Part shown: piece after piece, positions 5,210 to 6,333 of the stretch
Position numbering within the stretch: position 1 is the first letter of the stretch
Layout: each line of letters opens with the position of its first letter
Origin: JAAYGT01 sp050252075
Lineage (GTDB): Bacteria > Pseudomonadota > Gammaproteobacteria > Burkholderiales > Burkholderiaceae_B
Direction of reading: 5' to 3'
Assembly (NCBI GenBank): GCA_050252075.1
Contig: JBFWLP010000133.1
Span: 1 to 6,333 of the forward strand
DNA length: 6,333 bases
The notes under the pieces: model-generated
What the model was told of the DNA's origin: nothing
Database searches by the model: none
The model's input: the letters and a program-made list of their open reading frames with translations, nothing else
Program-made: the position numbers and the translations under genes

Positions 5210-6004
5210 ATGGGACAGAAAATACACCCGATTGGGTTCCGCCTCGCGGTTAACCGCAACTGGAGCTCCCGCTGGTACGCCGATGACAAAGCCTTCGGCG
5301 GCATGCTGGCGGAAGACATCCGCGTACGCGAATACCTGAAAAAGAAACTGAAGAACGCTTCGGTCGGCCGTGTGGTCATCGAGCGCCCTGCCAAGAATGC
5401 CCGGATCACCGTTTACTCGGCACGTCCCGGTGTGGTGATCGGCAAGCGCGGCGAGGACATCGAAAGCCTGAAGGCCGATCTTCAGCGCCTGATGGGCGTG
5501 CCCGTGCACGTCAACATCGAAGAAATCCGCAAACCTGAAACCGACGCTCAGCTGATCGCCGATTCCATTGCCCAGCAACTGGAAAAGCGTATTATGTTCC
5601 GTCGCGCCATGAAGCGTGCCATGCAAAATGCCATGCGTCTGGGCGCCCAGGGCATCAAGATCATGAGCTCCGGCCGTTTGAACGGTATCGAGATCGCCCG
5701 TACCGAGTGGTATCGCGAAGGGCGTGTGCCTCTGCACACCCTGCGTGCCAACATCGATTACGGTACATCCGAAGCCCAGACAACGTACGGCATCATCGGC
5801 ATCAAGGTATGGGTCTACAAGGGCGACATGCTGCCGAATGGCGAAATGCCCCCCGAAACCGCTGCTCCCCGTGATGAAGAGCGTCGTCCGCGCCGTGCCC
5901 CCCGTGGCGAGCGCCCCGACGGTCGTCGTCCCGGCGGGCGTGGTCGTGGCCCGCGTAAAGACGCTGCGTCAGCCAGTGCTGCGCCGGCGCCTGAAGGAGA
6001 ATAA
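5210..6004 (+). CDS. rpsC: 30S ribosomal protein S3
   Basis: S3 lines the mRNA entry channel in the 30S head and, with S4, gives the ribosome its helicase activity. The product has 264 residues, about 30 more than E. coli S3. The type-II KH domain carries VVIGKRGEDI (75-84), with the GxxG loop at 78-81. Arg131, Arg132 and Lys135 in MFRRAMKRAMQNAMRLGAQG match the helicase-implicated residues of E. coli at the same numbers. The conserved core ends near GIIGIKVWVYKGDMLPNGE. Beyond about residue 213 comes an Arg/Pro/Gly-rich, probably disordered tail with RGERPDGRRPGGRGRGPRK (232-250). Extended basic tails are known in Burkholderiales S3. AAGGAG (5199-5204) lies 5 bases before the ATG and overlaps the rplV stop. 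Confidence 0.98.
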   Translation: MGQKIHPIGFRLAVNRNWSSRWYADDKAFGGMLAEDIRVREYLKKKLKNASVGRVVIERPAKNARITVYSARPGVVIGKRGEDIESLKADLQRLMGVPVHVNIEEIRKPETDAQLIADSIAQQLEKRIMFRRAMKRAMQNAMRLGAQGIKIMSSGRLNGIEIARTEWYREGRVPLHTLRANIDYGTSEAQTTYGIIGIKVWVYKGDMLPNGEMPPETAAPRDEERRPRRAPRGERPDGRRPGGRGRGPRKDAASASAAPAPEGE

Positions 6005-6006
6005 AC

Positions 6007-6333
6007 ATGCTGCAACCGTCACGCAGAAAATACCGCAAAGAGCAGAAGGGCCGCAATACCGGTCTGGCTACGCGCGGTGCACAGGTATCGTTTGGCGAGT
6101 TCGGTCTGAAGGCCACCGGTCGTGGCCGCCTTACCGCACGCCAGATCGAATCTGCCCGTCGTGCGATCAACCGCCACATCAAACGTGGTGGCCGTATCTG
6201 GATTCGAATCTTCCCCGACAAGCCCATTTCGCAGAAACCTGCCGAAGTACGTATGGGTAACGGTAAAGGGAATCCCGAGTACTGGGTCGCCGAAATTCAA
6301 CCCGGCAAGGTGTTGTACGAAATGGAAGGTGTG
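6007..6333 (+). CDS. rplP: 50S ribosomal protein L16 (partial, 3' end outside the window)
   Basis: L16 organises the A-site region of the 50S subunit and joins late in assembly. The window holds 109 codons without a stop. The family usually has about 136-138 residues, so roughly the last fifth is missing. Visible hallmarks are MLQPSRRKYRKEQKGRN, FGLKATGRGRLTARQIESAR (32-51), GGRIWIRIFPDKPISQKPAE (61-80), VRMGNGKGNPEYWVA (81-95) and QPGKVLYEMEGV. Arg82 in VRMG matches the E. coli Arg81 that is hydroxylated by a Fe(II)/2-oxoglutarate oxygenase; whether that happens here is unknown. AAGGAG (5994-5999), in the last codons of rpsC, lies 7 bases before the ATG, and only 2 bases separate the genes. 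Confidence 0.98.
   Translation, partial: MLQPSRRKYRKEQKGRNTGLATRGAQVSFGEFGLKATGRGRLTARQIESARRAINRHIKRGGRIWIRIFPDKPISQKPAEVRMGNGKGNPEYWVAEIQPGKVLYEMEGV

Noticed and set aside
4595..5737. A 380-codon open frame on the - strand opposite rpsS, rplV and rpsC.
   Set aside because: The + strand genes are certain, and the antisense product resembles no family. Long antisense frames are common opposite highly codon-biased ribosomal genes. The same applies to the - strand frames at 2832-3437 and 3470-4021.

Overview
This window is a stretch of the conserved str–S10 ribosomal protein cluster from a betaproteobacterium. Protein sequence features, notably the L3, L22 and S3 types and the long basic S3 tail, point to Burkholderiales and most likely Alcaligenaceae (relatives of Bordetella, Achromobacter or Pusillimonas). 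That placement comes from remembered family resemblance, not from a search, and the genus cannot be fixed here.

Layout. The window opens with the last 41 codons of tuf (EF-Tu). A short gap with a terminator-like hairpin follows, then rpsJ (S10). A hairpin with a T-run follows rpsJ. Next comes guaD (guanine deaminase), which lies on the opposite strand and converges on rpsJ. A 283-base divergent intergenic region holds a plausible promoter and a structured leader. From there rplC-rplD-rplW-rplB-rpsS-rplV-rpsC-rplP (L3, L4, L23, L2, S19, L22, S3, L16) run on the + strand with gaps of -4 to +12 bases. L16 is cut by the window edge after 109 codons.

How the genes work together. The + strand genes encode translation machinery: the factor that delivers aminoacyl-tRNA and nine ribosomal proteins. 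L3, L4, L23, L2 and L22 act early in 50S assembly, around the peptidyl transferase centre and exit tunnel. S10, S19 and S3 belong to the 30S head. Tight spacing and good Shine-Dalgarno sequences imply one co-transcribed, translationally coupled unit from rplC onward. GuaD belongs to purine catabolism/salvage (guanine to xanthine) and has no direct role in translation.

The main oddity is architectural. In the classical arrangement rpsJ is the first gene of the S10 operon and is followed directly by rplC. Here a complete, apparently functional catabolic gene on the other strand separates them, so rplC must have its own promoter. The leader in front of rplC can form two mutually exclusive stems and is the best place in the window to look for undescribed regulation. 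I found no tRNA, rRNA, CRISPR, insertion sequence or phage-related gene, and no sign of a novel multi-gene system.
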